From a virus: 31,886 bases of DNA. Both the position numbers and the translations under genes were made by a program. The notes below the pieces were generated by a model. It ran no database searches, was not told where the DNA came from, and was given only the letters and a program-made list of their open reading frames with translations. Below, one piece after another: positions 21,492 through 29,528 of this stretch (positions are counted from its first letter, which is position 1; the number at the start of each line of letters is the position of its first letter). The stretch is from positions 1 to 31,886 of the IMG/VR virus record IMGVR_UViG_3300007734_000571. One strand, given 5' to 3'.

Positions 21492-23677
21492 TGGATGTCG
21501 AAAAACTTGCCAAGGAGCTAATCCTTAAAAACATGACTCCTGAACAGCAGATGGCTGTTCTTGAGGGCATTAAATCTACTGTTGCCGAAGCCAAAGAGGT
21601 GCAAAAACGCAAGATTGGTGAGAATGTTGACATAGTTGTCCAAGCACTCAAGAAGATTGAGGCTGATATTCGCTCTCGTTATGACGATGTTGGCAATGCC
21701 ATTGAAAAGCGTGTTGCTTCTATCAAAGATGGTCGTGATGGTATCAACGGCAAGGATGGAAGGGATGGCAAAGATGGAAAAGCAGGTCGAGATGGCGCAA
21801 AGGGTGATAAGGGTGACGCTGGTCGAGATGGGCGTGATGGAGTGGATGGTGTTGATGGTGTTTCTGTTACCTCTGCTCGCATTGATTTTGATGGTAGCCT
21901 TGTCATTGTCCTGTCTAGTGGTGTTGAACTCAATGTTGGTGAGGTTGTTGCTCCTGATCTTGCAGAACGCATCAAAGTCATTACTAATGGTGGCGGTACT
22001 TCTCAGTCTGTTCTTGATACTCTAGCCTCTCTACAGACCCAAATCAATAACCTGATTCCTAGTCAGACAGGAAACTCAGGAAAGTTCTTAACTACCAATG
22101 GTTCAGCCCTGTCTTGGGCTTCAGTTGCTGGTGGTTTGAGTTATCAAGGCACATGGAATGCTTCTACCAATACGCCCACATTGGCAAGCAGTACAGGAAT
22201 CAATGGCTACTACTACATTGTTGCAACTGCTGGCTCTACCAATCTAAACGGCATCACTGATTGGGCGATAGGAGATTGGTTACTGTTCAATGGTTCTGTT
22301 TGGCAAAAGATTGACCAATCAGAGACTTTGCAATTTGTCACATCTGCTGATACCAGTGTCACAGTCACGACAACAGGCTCAACTGCTGATCTTGCCGTTT
22401 ACTCTTCTCCAAGACTGATTACTCAGGTTCGCAATGAGACAGGCTCAACGCTGACAAAGGGGACAGTTGTCTACATCAATGGTGCTTCTGGCAACAAAGC
22501 TACTGTAACCAAGGCTCTTGCAACAGGGGACACTACCTCTGCCCAAACACTTGGTTTGATTCTGGCAGATATTTCAACAAACAATAACGGCTATGTGATT
22601 TTGGCTGGCGACATTGCAGGGTTAGACACTTCTGCATTTGCCGCTGGTACACAGTTGTATTTGAGTTCTTCTACGGCTGGCACATACACATCTACCAAAC
22701 AATACGCACCTAACCACTTGGTTTATGTAGGTGTTGTCACTCGTAGCCATGTGAATCAAGGCTCAATTGAGGTTAGGATTCAAAACGGCTATGAGATGGA
22801 TGAGTTGCACAATGTGTCTGCTCAGAATGCCACCAATGGTCAAGTGTTGATTTACAACGAAACAACTGACTTGTGGGAAAAGAACACACTGACTGATGGC
22901 ACAGGTATAACCATTACTGAAGGTGCTGGTTCTATCACGATTGCCAACTCAGGCGTGACTTCAGCAGTGGCTGGCACAGGTATTTCAGTCTCAGGTGCTA
23001 CTGGTGCTGTGACAATCACCAACTCTGCTCCTGACCAAACAGTTGTATTGACTGCTGGTACTGGTATTAGTACGAGTGGTACTTACCCTAACTTCACAAT
23101 CACCAACTCAGCACCAGATCAGACGGTTGCATTGACAGGAGCAGGGACTACCTCTGTTACTGGTACTTACCCTAACTTCACTATCACATCGAATGACCAG
23201 TATTCAGGCACTGTGACATCTATCACTGCTGGTACTGGTTTGACAGGTGGAACGATTACGACAAGTGGCACTGTTGCATTGGCAACCAGTGGGGTGACAG
23301 CGGCAAGCTACACAGCGGCAAACATTACTGTTGATGCTTATGGTCGCATTACATCAGCATCCAATGGAACGGCTGGTGCAAGTATCAGCAATGATACAAG
23401 CACATCAACCAATGTCTACCCATTGTTTGCAAATGCAACATCAGGTACGCCAACTACGATTTACACTGGTAACACCAAATTGCTTTACAAGCCTAGCACT
23501 GGTGAGTTGCAATCAACTGTTTTGGTGGCATCCAATGGCATTGTTGTAAATTCACAGACTATATCTGCTGACTACACTATTGCGGCAGGAAACAATGGGA
23601 TGAGTGCAGGGACAGTGAGTGTCAATTCAGGTGTCACAGTGACTGTTTCAACTGGTTCAGTGTGGACTGTTGTTTGA
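21491..23677 (+). CDS. collagen-like tail fibre / adhesin protein
   Basis: 728 residues. A helical N-terminus (1-78) with coiled-coil character leads into 15 uninterrupted Gly-X-Y triplets (81-125, e.g. GRDGINGKDGRDGKDGKAGR), a collagen-like trimeric rod. Next is a small beta domain (SVTSARIDFDGSLVIVLSSG). The rest is Thr/Ser/Gly-rich beta repeat, including two 28-residue copies with GTYPNFTIT and a TGGTITTSGTVAL...DAYGRITSA region typical of tail fibres. The C-terminus is short and beta-rich. The N-terminus probably docks to the virion. Its place directly after the portal is unusual for a fibre. Function as trimeric receptor-binding fibre is inferred. Confidence 0.8.
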   Translation: MDVEKLAKELILKNMTPEQQMAVLEGIKSTVAEAKEVQKRKIGENVDIVVQALKKIEADIRSRYDDVGNAIEKRVASIKDGRDGINGKDGRDGKDGKAGRDGAKGDKGDAGRDGRDGVDGVDGVSVTSARIDFDGSLVIVLSSGVELNVGEVVAPDLAERIKVITNGGGTSQSVLDTLASLQTQINNLIPSQTGNSGKFLTTNGSALSWASVAGGLSYQGTWNASTNTPTLASSTGINGYYYIVATAGSTNLNGITDWAIGDWLLFNGSVWQKIDQSETLQFVTSADTSVTVTTTGSTADLAVYSSPRLITQVRNETGSTLTKGTVVYINGASGNKATVTKALATGDTTSAQTLGLILADISTNNNGYVILAGDIAGLDTSAFAAGTQLYLSSSTAGTYTSTKQYAPNHLVYVGVVTRSHVNQGSIEVRIQNGYEMDELHNVSAQNATNGQVLIYNETTDLWEKNTLTDGTGITITEGAGSITIANSGVTSAVAGTGISVSGATGAVTITNSAPDQTVVLTAGTGISTSGTYPNFTITNSAPDQTVALTGAGTTSVTGTYPNFTITSNDQYSGTVTSITAGTGLTGGTITTSGTVALATSGVTAASYTAANITVDAYGRITSASNGTAGASISNDTSTSTNVYPLFANATSGTPTTIYTGNTKLLYKPSTGELQSTVLVASNGIVVNSQTISADYTIAAGNNGMSAGTVSVNSGVTVTVSTGSVWTVV
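23026..23193 (+). repeat. 84-bp tandem repeat in fibre gene
   Basis: Copies at 23026-23109 and 23110-23193 encode 28 residues each, starting APDQTV and including GTYPNFTIT. The stretch GGTACTTACCCTAACTTCAC is identical in both (23078 and 23162). Such DNA-level repeats allow length change by recombination and hence variation of fibre length. Confidence 0.85.
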
Positions 23678-23687
23678 AGGATAAGAA

Positions 23688-24320
23688 ATGTCACAAGTAG
23701 CAATCTCAGGAAATGCAAGTGGTACAGGTACGCTGACCATTGCCGCACCTAATACAAACAGCAATTACACGCTGACTTTGCCTCAAGCTACGACTACATT
23801 GGTGGGTACAGATGCAACTCAGACGCTGACAAATAAGACAATTCAAGGCGGGGCTATTACCTCTGGCACTGCTGTTGCCTCTACATCAGGTACAAGCATT
23901 GACTTTACTGGTATTCCTGCGTGGGTGAAGCGGATTACGGTGATGTTGAGTGGGGTAAGTACAAATGGAACATCTCATCAACTAATTCAAATTGGTGCTG
24001 GTTCAGTTGCAAATACTGGTTATACATCAACAGGTATACATACTAATGCAGGGAGTACAACGGGTGGCGCATCTTCAACTGCTGGCATGTTGATGTATGT
24101 GAATAGCGCAACAGATGTTAGATCGGGGATATTGTTTTTAAATTTAATAAACGGAAATATTTGGGTGTCAAATCATTGCGTAAAAAATAGCACTTCTGGC
24201 TCTGTTTTTGGTGGCGGGGATGTAACTCTTGGTGGCACTCTCGATCGTGTACGCATTACCACCGTAAATGGAACGGATACCTTCGATGCGGGTAGCGTAA
24301 ACATCATGTATGAAGGATAA
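23688..24320 (+). CDS. tail fibre / receptor-binding module protein
   Basis: 210 residues, Thr/Ser/Gly-rich. Residues 15-55 carry the common fibre pattern NYTLTLPQATTTLVGTDATQ then TLTNKTIQGG; the C-terminal part begins SIDFTGIPAWVKRITVMLSG and contains GVSTNGTSHQLIQIG, a beta-sandwich head also seen in other phage adhesins. AAGGATAAGAA precedes the ATG. A 22-base stretch at 23818-23839 is nearly identical to one in the fibre gene at 25691, suggesting module exchange. Confidence 0.72.
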   Translation: MSQVAISGNASGTGTLTIAAPNTNSNYTLTLPQATTTLVGTDATQTLTNKTIQGGAITSGTAVASTSGTSIDFTGIPAWVKRITVMLSGVSTNGTSHQLIQIGAGSVANTGYTSTGIHTNAGSTTGGASSTAGMLMYVNSATDVRSGILFLNLINGNIWVSNHCVKNSTSGSVFGGGDVTLGGTLDRVRITTVNGTDTFDAGSVNIMYEG

Positions 24321-24323
24321 ACC

Positions 24324-24488
24324 ATGACACACAGAATCGTTGTAAATGTCCAAACTGGTGAAACCACCATTGTTGAGTACACACCTGAAGAACAAGCGGC
24401 ACATGATGCGGCAGTAGCGGCACAGCTTGCTGAGGCACAGGCTCAGGCTTTGGCAGAGGCGGCACAACCTCAAGAGACTCAACCATGA
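24324..24488 (+). CDS. small acidic fibre-associated protein
   Basis: 54 residues: beta start MTHRIVVNVQTGETTIVEYT, then an Ala/Gln/Glu helix (PEEQAAHDAAVAAQLAEAQ). This layout, tight position behind a fibre gene and ATGA overlap with the next fibre gene (24485) suggest a small fibre chaperone or base protein. GGATAA is the ribosome site. Too short for routine calling. Confidence 0.7.
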   Translation: MTHRIVVNVQTGETTIVEYTPEEQAAHDAAVAAQLAEAQAQALAEAAQPQETQP

Positions 24489-25528
24489 CCATAGCAATTT
24501 CGGGAACAAATGGCATCACCCTTGATGGGCAGTTTAATTCTGCGTCATCAATGGGCTTCAAGAACCGCATCATCAATGGCGGGATGGTGATTGACCAGAG
24601 GAATGCGGGGGCGAGTGTAACGCAAACAACTTCTGCTCCATATACATTGGATAGATTTTATTGTTTTGGCTCAGTATCATCAAAATTTACTGTTCAACAA
24701 AACGCTGGTTCTGTTACTCCACCAACAGGTTTTATTAACTATCTTGGCGCAACTTCTTCTTCTGCATACACAGTAGGCTCTACTGAGCAGTTTAATATTG
24801 CTCAACCAATAGAAGGCTTAAATTGCACAGATTTAGGTTGGGGCGCATCAGGAGCATCATCGGTTACTTTATCGTTTTGGGTGCGAAGTTCATTGACTGG
24901 AACTTTTGGTGGCTCTTTAAGAAATTCTGCAACAAATTATTCATATCCATTTAGTTATACCATTTCATCAGCAAATACTTGGACTTCTATTGCAATAACA
25001 ATTGCTGGCGCAACAAGTGGAACTTGGCTTACCACAAATGGAGTTGGAATTTATGTAAACTTTAGCATGGGTGCTGGTTCTACATTAAGCGGAACTGCTG
25101 GTTCTTGGTCTGCAAATAATTACACATCAGCCACAGGCGCAACATCTGTAGTCGGCACAAACGGTGCAACTTTCTACATCACAGGCGTTCAGCTAGAAAA
25201 AGGCTCAACAGCATCAAGCTTTGATTACCGCCCGTATGGCACTGAGTTGGCGCTTTGTCAGAGGTATTATCAATATGATGGCACGACAACCCCATTTATT
25301 GGAAATACAACAAGTGGTTCTACTTATGGTGGTAATGTATTTTTTAGAACTTCTATGAGAGCCGCACCAACTGTTACGCAAACTCATGTTACTTCTAGCG
25401 GTTTTCCGGGCACTGCTCCTACATCAGGAGAAATAACTACTGAAAAGTTTTATTCTACAAAAGCATCGGATGGAACTGGAAACGGTAATTTTTACAGAAT
25501 GACTTGGGTTGCAACTGTGGAGTTATGA
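24485..25528 (+). CDS. tail fibre protein with KNRIINGGMxIDQRNAG N-terminus
   Basis: 347 residues. N-terminal GFKNRIINGGMVIDQRNAGA (about 24-43) and LDRFYCFG, a beta-jelly-roll middle (carbohydrate-binding-like), and the C-terminal motif GVQLEKGSTASSFDYRPYGT followed by ELALCQRYYQY. I recognise this as a widespread adhesin type of aquatic phage fibres. The domain probably binds surface glycans. The last part after CQRYY is the variable tip. Overlaps the small gene before it by ATGA. Confidence 0.82.
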   Translation: MTIAISGTNGITLDGQFNSASSMGFKNRIINGGMVIDQRNAGASVTQTTSAPYTLDRFYCFGSVSSKFTVQQNAGSVTPPTGFINYLGATSSSAYTVGSTEQFNIAQPIEGLNCTDLGWGASGASSVTLSFWVRSSLTGTFGGSLRNSATNYSYPFSYTISSANTWTSIAITIAGATSGTWLTTNGVGIYVNFSMGAGSTLSGTAGSWSANNYTSATGATSVVGTNGATFYITGVQLEKGSTASSFDYRPYGTELALCQRYYQYDGTTTPFIGNTTSGSTYGGNVFFRTSMRAAPTVTQTHVTSSGFPGTAPTSGEITTEKFYSTKASDGTGNGNFYRMTWVATVEL

Positions 25529-25529
25529 A

Positions 25530-25694
25530 ATGTATAAATTAGTAAAAAACATTGATGGTCCTGCAAATGTTGTTGAGCGTTTATCTGACAATGCCTACAT
25601 CCCATTTGACCCCGCCAATCGTGACTATCAGGAATTTTTGCGTTGGTGCGAACAGGGCAACCAACCATTGCCAGCAGATGAGGAACAGACATGA
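25530..25694 (+). CDS. small fibre-associated protein of RLSDNAYIPFDPAN type
   Basis: 54 residues beginning MYKLVKN and containing RLSDNAYIPFDPANRDYQEF and a C-terminal PLPADEEQ. I recognise this short protein as a frequent companion of phage tail fibres; function unknown, possibly assembly. The ATG at 25530 follows the previous stop by one base; a longer frame from 25509 lies inside the preceding gene. It overlaps the next fibre gene by ATGA. Confidence 0.75.
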   Translation: MYKLVKNIDGPANVVERLSDNAYIPFDPANRDYQEFLRWCEQGNQPLPADEEQT

Positions 25695-26212
25695 CTACCT
25701 TAATAAGCGGAACAGCAGGAGTTACATTCCCAGCAGGGGGTGTAGGCAATCCAGCAGGGGCTGTTGTTGGTACAACTGATTCTCAGACGCTGACAAACAA
25801 GACGCTGACAAGCCCAACACTGACAACACCAAACATCGACTCAGCACAGATTGCTACTGTGTCAGGCACTGCACCTTTGTATATGTGTCGTGCTTGGGTG
25901 AACTTTAACGGCACAGGAACTGTGGCTATTCGTGCAAGTGGAAATGTGACGAGTATTACTGATAATGGTGTGGGTGATTACACAGTCAATCTTACTAACG
26001 CAATGCCTGATACAAATTATGCAGTTTGTGCATGGAATAATAATCCAATGGGTACACTAGGTTCTGGCACATCATTGCGTTGCGGTGGTATGCAGTATGA
26101 AGTTTCAAGAACAACATCAGCATTTAGAAATCTGACTTTTGCTTATGTCGGAAGTACAAATGTCGGCACAGCAGAAGATGTAAACGCAATTTATGTATCC
26201 ATCTTTCGCTAA
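25691..26212 (+). CDS. tail fibre protein, short
   Basis: 173 residues: a glycine-rich start, the fibre repeat TDSQTLTNKTLTSPTLTTPN (29-48), then a compact beta domain CRAWVNFNGTGTVAIRASGN ... GDYTVNLTNAMPDTNYAV common at fibre tips. It is one of several interchangeable adhesins of this island. The start overlaps the small gene before it by ATGA. Confidence 0.78.
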   Translation: MTTLISGTAGVTFPAGGVGNPAGAVVGTTDSQTLTNKTLTSPTLTTPNIDSAQIATVSGTAPLYMCRAWVNFNGTGTVAIRASGNVTSITDNGVGDYTVNLTNAMPDTNYAVCAWNNNPMGTLGSGTSLRCGGMQYEVSRTTSAFRNLTFAYVGSTNVGTAEDVNAIYVSIFR

Positions 26213-26220
26213 GGACAACC

Positions 26221-26412
26221 ATGAATCAAAGAATAATTTTTCCAAATGATGAAGGCGGTGTATCAATCATTGTTCCAGCACCTGAGTGCGGTTTAACCAT
26301 TGAGGAAATTGCCGCTAAGGATGTACCTGCTGGCAAGCCTTACAAGATCGTGGATGTGGCAGACATTCCAACAGACCGCACATTTCGTAACGCATGGGAA
26401 TTTTCAGAATGA
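26221..26412 (+). CDS. small conserved fibre-region protein
   Basis: 63 residues: IIFPNDEGGVSIIVPAPECG, then LTIEEIAAKDVPAGKPYKIV and DVADIPTDRTFRNAWEF. I recognise this as a recurrent small phage protein located next to fibre genes in many genomes, function unknown. AAGGAC lies 5 bases upstream; its stop overlaps the next start by ATGA (26409-26412). Confidence 0.78.
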   Translation: MNQRIIFPNDEGGVSIIVPAPECGLTIEEIAAKDVPAGKPYKIVDVADIPTDRTFRNAWEFSE

Positions 26413-26630
26413 TTACCATCAACATCGACAAAGCTAAGGCTATTGCCCACGACAAGCGCAGAGAAGCAAGGTCTGCTGAGTTTGCGCCTTTGGACATCAA
26501 GGCAACCATTCCATCTGAAGCAACAGCGGCAGAAGCGGCAAGGCAAGCTGTGCGTGAAAAGTATGCGGCTATGCAGACTGCCATTGATTCAGCAACCACA
26601 GTAGACGAGATCAAGGCGGCAATGCCATGA
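26409..26630 (+). CDS. small conserved fibre-region protein, helical
   Basis: 73 residues beginning MITINIDKAKAIAHDKRREA, followed by RSAEFAPLDIKATIP and an Ala-rich helix. It frequently follows the preceding gene's family in other phages, by my recall, so the two probably act together, perhaps in fibre assembly. An upstream in-frame ATG at 26394 exists, but the ATGA overlap supports 26409. Confidence 0.75.
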   Translation: MITINIDKAKAIAHDKRREARSAEFAPLDIKATIPSEATAAEAARQAVREKYAAMQTAIDSATTVDEIKAAMP

Positions 26631-26866
26631 CCCCAGAGTTACAAAAGTACTACGAAAGTAGGTTTGAAATGATGGGGAATCAGGGGTGGAAGGATTTAAT
26701 TATTGATATTGACAATATGATAGAGTCACTCAATAATATAAGCGTAATTCCTGATGAAAAGACCTTGATGTTCAGAAAAGGTGAACTTTCCATCTTGACT
26801 TGGCTGAAAACCCTTAAAGAGGTCAGCGAACGAGCCTACGAGGAATTGAATGAAAAGAATGTATGA
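26627..26866 (+). CDS. small conserved head-region protein
   Basis: 79 residues, helical: MTPELQKYYESRFEMMGNQG, WKDLIIDIDNMIESLNN, EKTLMFRKGELSILTWLKTL. I recall similar small proteins placed just before scaffold and capsid genes in related aquatic podoviruses, function unknown. Overlaps both neighbours (ATGA at 26627, 17 bases with the next gene). Confidence 0.7.
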   Translation: MTPELQKYYESRFEMMGNQGWKDLIIDIDNMIESLNNISVIPDEKTLMFRKGELSILTWLKTLKEVSERAYEELNEKNV

Positions 26867-27077
26867 ATTTGTCTGCGTAAGTGGACACAGAATTGAGAGG
26901 TACTGTGATTATGAGACACAGGAAACTCAGTGTGAGTGCGGTGGTTCAGCCAATCGCACAATCAGCGCACCAAGCGTTAACTTGGAAGGATGGTCAGGTC
27001 ATTTTCCATCGTCATGGATGAAATTTGACAAGAAACATCGTGATAAGTTGGCGGCAGAGCGCAAAACCACAACATAA
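26850..27077 (+). CDS. small zinc-ribbon protein before scaffold gene
   Basis: 75 residues. MYEFVCVSGHRIERYCDYE and QCECGGSANRTISAPSVNLE form a FmdB-like zinc ribbon (Cys9, His13, Cys19, Cys28 and Cys30 available), followed by GWSGHFPSSWMKFDKKHRDK. GAGGAATTG provides the ribosome site for 26850; an ATG at 26859 would remove three residues. Similar small ribbons are common next to phage head genes; role unknown. Confidence 0.68.
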   Translation: MKRMYEFVCVSGHRIERYCDYETQETQCECGGSANRTISAPSVNLEGWSGHFPSSWMKFDKKHRDKLAAERKTTT

Positions 27078-27132
27078 GCATTTATGCCGTTGTGTATCCT
27101 AGAACCCAAAAGTGGCAGGAAAAAGGAAAAAT

Positions 27133-27894
27133 ATGTTGATTGATAACCCAGACGAGATGCAGAGTGAGTTAGATATTGTTGAGCAGAAAAAGCTTGAATC
27201 AACAATTGAGCCAGCGTCAGATGATATTCCTGATAAGTATCGGGGCAAACAGTTATCTGACATTATCAAAATGCACCAAGAGGCAGAAAAGCTGATTGGC
27301 AAGCAAGCTCAAGAAGTTGGGGAAGTTAGGAAACTCGCTGATGAACTCATCAAGCAAAACCTTGCTGGTAAACCTCAACCTATTAAAGAGGAAGAACCTG
27401 AAGTAGATTTTTTCGAGAATCCACAGGCGGCTGTTCGTAAGACTGTTGACAACCATCCCGATGTTCTTGCGGCTCGTCAAGCGAGTCAAGAGTTCAAAAA
27501 GATGCAGATTCAGCAAAAGCTGGCGCAAGAACACCCTGATTTCGGTCAGATTGTTCAAGATGCAGACTTTGTGAATTGGGTGAAATCTTCACCTGTTCGT
27601 ATTGGTTTGTACGCTAAAGCTGATGGTGAGTTTGACTATGACAGTGCAAACGAATTGTTGAGCACCTACAAGCAGTTGAAGGGCGTTAAGGCAAAACAGA
27701 CTAGCGATGCAGGGGAAACCCAACGCAAGTCGAACCTTAAAGCGGCAAGTGTTGATGTGGGTGGTACTGGTGAATCTGGAAAACGAGTCTATCGCAGGGC
27801 AGACCTTATTCGGCTGAAGATGACTGACCCGAACCGATACGATGCCTTGAGTGAAGAAATCATGGCGGCATACGCAGAGGGGCGTGTCAAGTAA
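27133..27894 (+). CDS. scaffolding protein
   Basis: 253 residues, very hydrophilic and helical. Acidic N-terminal half (DNPDEMQSELDIVEQKKLES, PEVDFFENPQAAV), a conserved-looking segment (QQKLAQEHPDFGQIVQDADF, VNWVKSSPVRIGLYA) and a basic C-terminal region (KRVYRRADLIRLKMTDPNRY), the helix-turn-helix end that binds coat protein in known scaffolds. It precedes the capsid gene by 30 bases. AAGGA lies 6 bases before the ATG at 27133; a GTG at 27112 lacks a ribosome site. Confidence 0.82.
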   Translation: MLIDNPDEMQSELDIVEQKKLESTIEPASDDIPDKYRGKQLSDIIKMHQEAEKLIGKQAQEVGEVRKLADELIKQNLAGKPQPIKEEEPEVDFFENPQAAVRKTVDNHPDVLAARQASQEFKKMQIQQKLAQEHPDFGQIVQDADFVNWVKSSPVRIGLYAKADGEFDYDSANELLSTYKQLKGVKAKQTSDAGETQRKSNLKAASVDVGGTGESGKRVYRRADLIRLKMTDPNRYDALSEEIMAAYAEGRVK

Positions 27895-27924
27895 CCCTAA
27901 CTTTTGATTTTTTGGAGTACACAA

Positions 27925-28872
27925 ATGGCAACAGCATTTACCCCCAGTAACTCAGTTACTACCACCACTGGCGCAACATTCATTCCTGAAATTTGGAGTG
28001 ATGAAATTGTTGCGGCTTACAAGAAAAACCTAGTTTTAGCTAACTTGGTTATGAAGATGAACTTCAAGGGCAAGAAAGGTGACACTGTTCACATTCCTGC
28101 ACCTACCCGTGGTTCTGCTTCTGCCAAAGCCGCTGAGACAGCAGTCACTTTGATTGCCGCTACTGAGTCTGAAGTCCAAGTGTCGATCAACAAGCACTAT
28201 GAATATAGCCGCTTGATTGAAGACATCGTGGAAGCACAGGCTCTGAACTCTATGCGTCAGTTCTACACCTCCGATGCTGGCTATGCCTTGGCTCGTCAAG
28301 TCGATACAGACTTGGTGCAGTTGGGTCGTTCAGCCAACGGTGGTGCTGGTACAGCCGCATACGCTGCCGCCTACATTGGTGGTGACGGTACGACTGCCTA
28401 TGTTGCCGCAAGCAACAATGAGTCAGCACTGACTGATGCGGCTATTCGTCGCACTATTCAGCGTTTGGATGACAACGATACTCCTATGGACAATCGTTTC
28501 TTCTTGATTCCTCCATCAAGCCGTAACACCCTGATGGGTTTGGCTCGCTACACCGAACAAGCATTTGTCGGTACGGGTGACGCTATCCGCACTGGTGAAA
28601 TTGGCAACCTGTATGGCATCCCTGTCTTCACCTCTAGCAACGCTGATACCACTTCTGGTTCTGGTGCGGCTCGTGTGTGCTTGATGGGTCACAAAGATGC
28701 GATGGTCTTGGTTGAGCAAGTTGGTGTGCGTTCACAAGTACAGTACAAGCAAGAGTACCTTGCTACGCTGTTCACAAGTGACACTTTGTATGGCGTTGCC
28801 GCCTTGCGTAGTGCCGCTTCTGTGGGTGCGGCTAAGTCCTCATCCATGTTTGCCTTGGCAGTTCCAGCCTAA
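27925..28872 (+). CDS. major capsid protein, HK97-fold type
   Basis: 315 residues. Start MATAFTPSNSVTTTTGATFI, then PEIWSDEIVAAYKKNLVLAN, KGDTVHIPAPTRGSA, ESEVQVSINKHYEYSRLIED, and a C-terminal GIPVFTSSNADT...EYLATLFTSDTLYGVAALRS. These are familiar capsid patterns of aquatic podoviruses. The ATG at 27925 has TTGGAG 8 bases upstream; a frame start at 27904 is not used. Synonymous choices look regular and the gene ends in a strong terminator, both fitting a highly expressed gene. Confidence 0.92.
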   Translation: MATAFTPSNSVTTTTGATFIPEIWSDEIVAAYKKNLVLANLVMKMNFKGKKGDTVHIPAPTRGSASAKAAETAVTLIAATESEVQVSINKHYEYSRLIEDIVEAQALNSMRQFYTSDAGYALARQVDTDLVQLGRSANGGAGTAAYAAAYIGGDGTTAYVAASNNESALTDAAIRRTIQRLDDNDTPMDNRFFLIPPSSRNTLMGLARYTEQAFVGTGDAIRTGEIGNLYGIPVFTSSNADTTSGSGAARVCLMGHKDAMVLVEQVGVRSQVQYKQEYLATLFTSDTLYGVAALRSAASVGAAKSSSMFALAVPA

Positions 28873-28883
28873 TTGCAGTTGTC

Positions 28884-28914
28884 CCCCCTGCCCTAGTGGT
28901 AGGGGGTCTTTTTT
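28884..28914 (+). terminator. Rho-independent terminator after capsid gene
   Basis: CCCCCTGCC (28884-28892) pairs with GGTAGGGGG (28898-28906), 9 bp including one G-U, with a CTAGT loop, followed by TCTTTTTT. It ends the capsid transcript or reduces read-through to the next gene, which has its own AGGAG ribosome site. Confidence 0.88.
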
Positions 28915-28937
28915 AAACTAAATTAGGAGAAATCAAA

Positions 28938-29261
28938 ATGGCAACCGCTTCAGCAGTAGTCTCACGCAGAGGTAATGACCAGTTTCGGGGCTTGTTCTCT
29001 GATACTTGGGCAGTACTTGCAACACTTAACGCTGGCTCACTAGCCGATGGTGTGGGTGAAACAGATGATGTAACAGTTTCTGGTGTCGCTTTGGGTGACA
29101 TGGTTATTGGCGCATCTTTGGGTGTGGATTTGGTTGGTTTGACAGTTACTGGCTATGTCAGTGCCGCAAACACAGTTAAGTTCCGCATTCAAAACGAGTC
29201 AGGTTCTACAGTGGACTTGGCATCTTCAACTTTGCGTATCGTTATCGTTCGCATGGTTTAA
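28938..29261 (+). CDS. putative capsid decoration protein
   Basis: 107 residues, beta-rich, starting MATASAVVSRRGNDQFRGLF and containing GVALGDMVIGASLGVDLVGL and SAANTVKFRIQNESG. The arrangement (small beta-sandwich protein right after the capsid gene and isolated between two hairpins) fits a head decoration or stabilising protein made in high amounts. I recall relatives in the same place in other aquatic phages. Function is inferred. TTAGGAG is 8-9 bases upstream. Confidence 0.65.
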   Translation: MATASAVVSRRGNDQFRGLFSDTWAVLATLNAGSLADGVGETDDVTVSGVALGDMVIGASLGVDLVGLTVTGYVSAANTVKFRIQNESGSTVDLASSTLRIVIVRMV

Positions 29262-29265
29262 GGAT

Positions 29266-29284
29266 AGGGGGGCTAGTCCCCCCT
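29266..29284 (+). terminator. GC-rich hairpin after decoration-like gene
   Basis: AGGGGGG-CTAGT-CCCCCCT is a perfect 7-bp stem with a 5-base loop, followed only by TTCTCATTT. It may be a weak terminator or an mRNA 3'-end stabiliser. The loop CTAGT is the same as in the terminator after the capsid gene. Confidence 0.55.
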
Positions 29285-29303
29285 TTCTCATTTAAGGGGT
29301 TTT

Positions 29304-29528
29304 ATGGCTACTTTTAAGTGTCTGCAATCAGGCAATCTTGTTTCCTTTCACAATCAAGTTGACATTGATTCTATGAAAGGTCATCAGGGTTATGTGAGGG
29401 TAGACGATGTAGAAGTAACCATAGAATCTGTAGAATCAGAGACTAGAACAGATACCGCCTTTCGTGCGCCTGTCATCCCCACAATTAAGCGTATGGGAAG
29501 ACCCAGAAAGGTAGTTTTAAATGTCTGA
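29304..29528 (+). CDS. small conserved phage protein (KCLQSGNxVSF...SMKGHQGYVRV)
   Basis: 74 residues. The start MATFKCLQSGNLVSFHNQVD and IDSMKGHQGYVRVDDVEV are a pattern I recognise from many phage genomes near capsid genes; the end TIKRMGRPRKVVL is basic with an AT-hook-like GRP. No function known to me. AAGGGG is about 6 bases upstream; the 3' end overlaps the next gene by 8 bases. Confidence 0.72.
   Translation: MATFKCLQSGNLVSFHNQVDIDSMKGHQGYVRVDDVEVTIESVESETRTDTAFRAPVIPTIKRMGRPRKVVLNV

Noticed and set aside
21679-21981. 100-residue minus ORF opposite the collagen-like repeat
   Set aside because: Repeat-driven open frame (PSRPSRP-type sequence) caused by the Gly-X-Y codons on the other strand.
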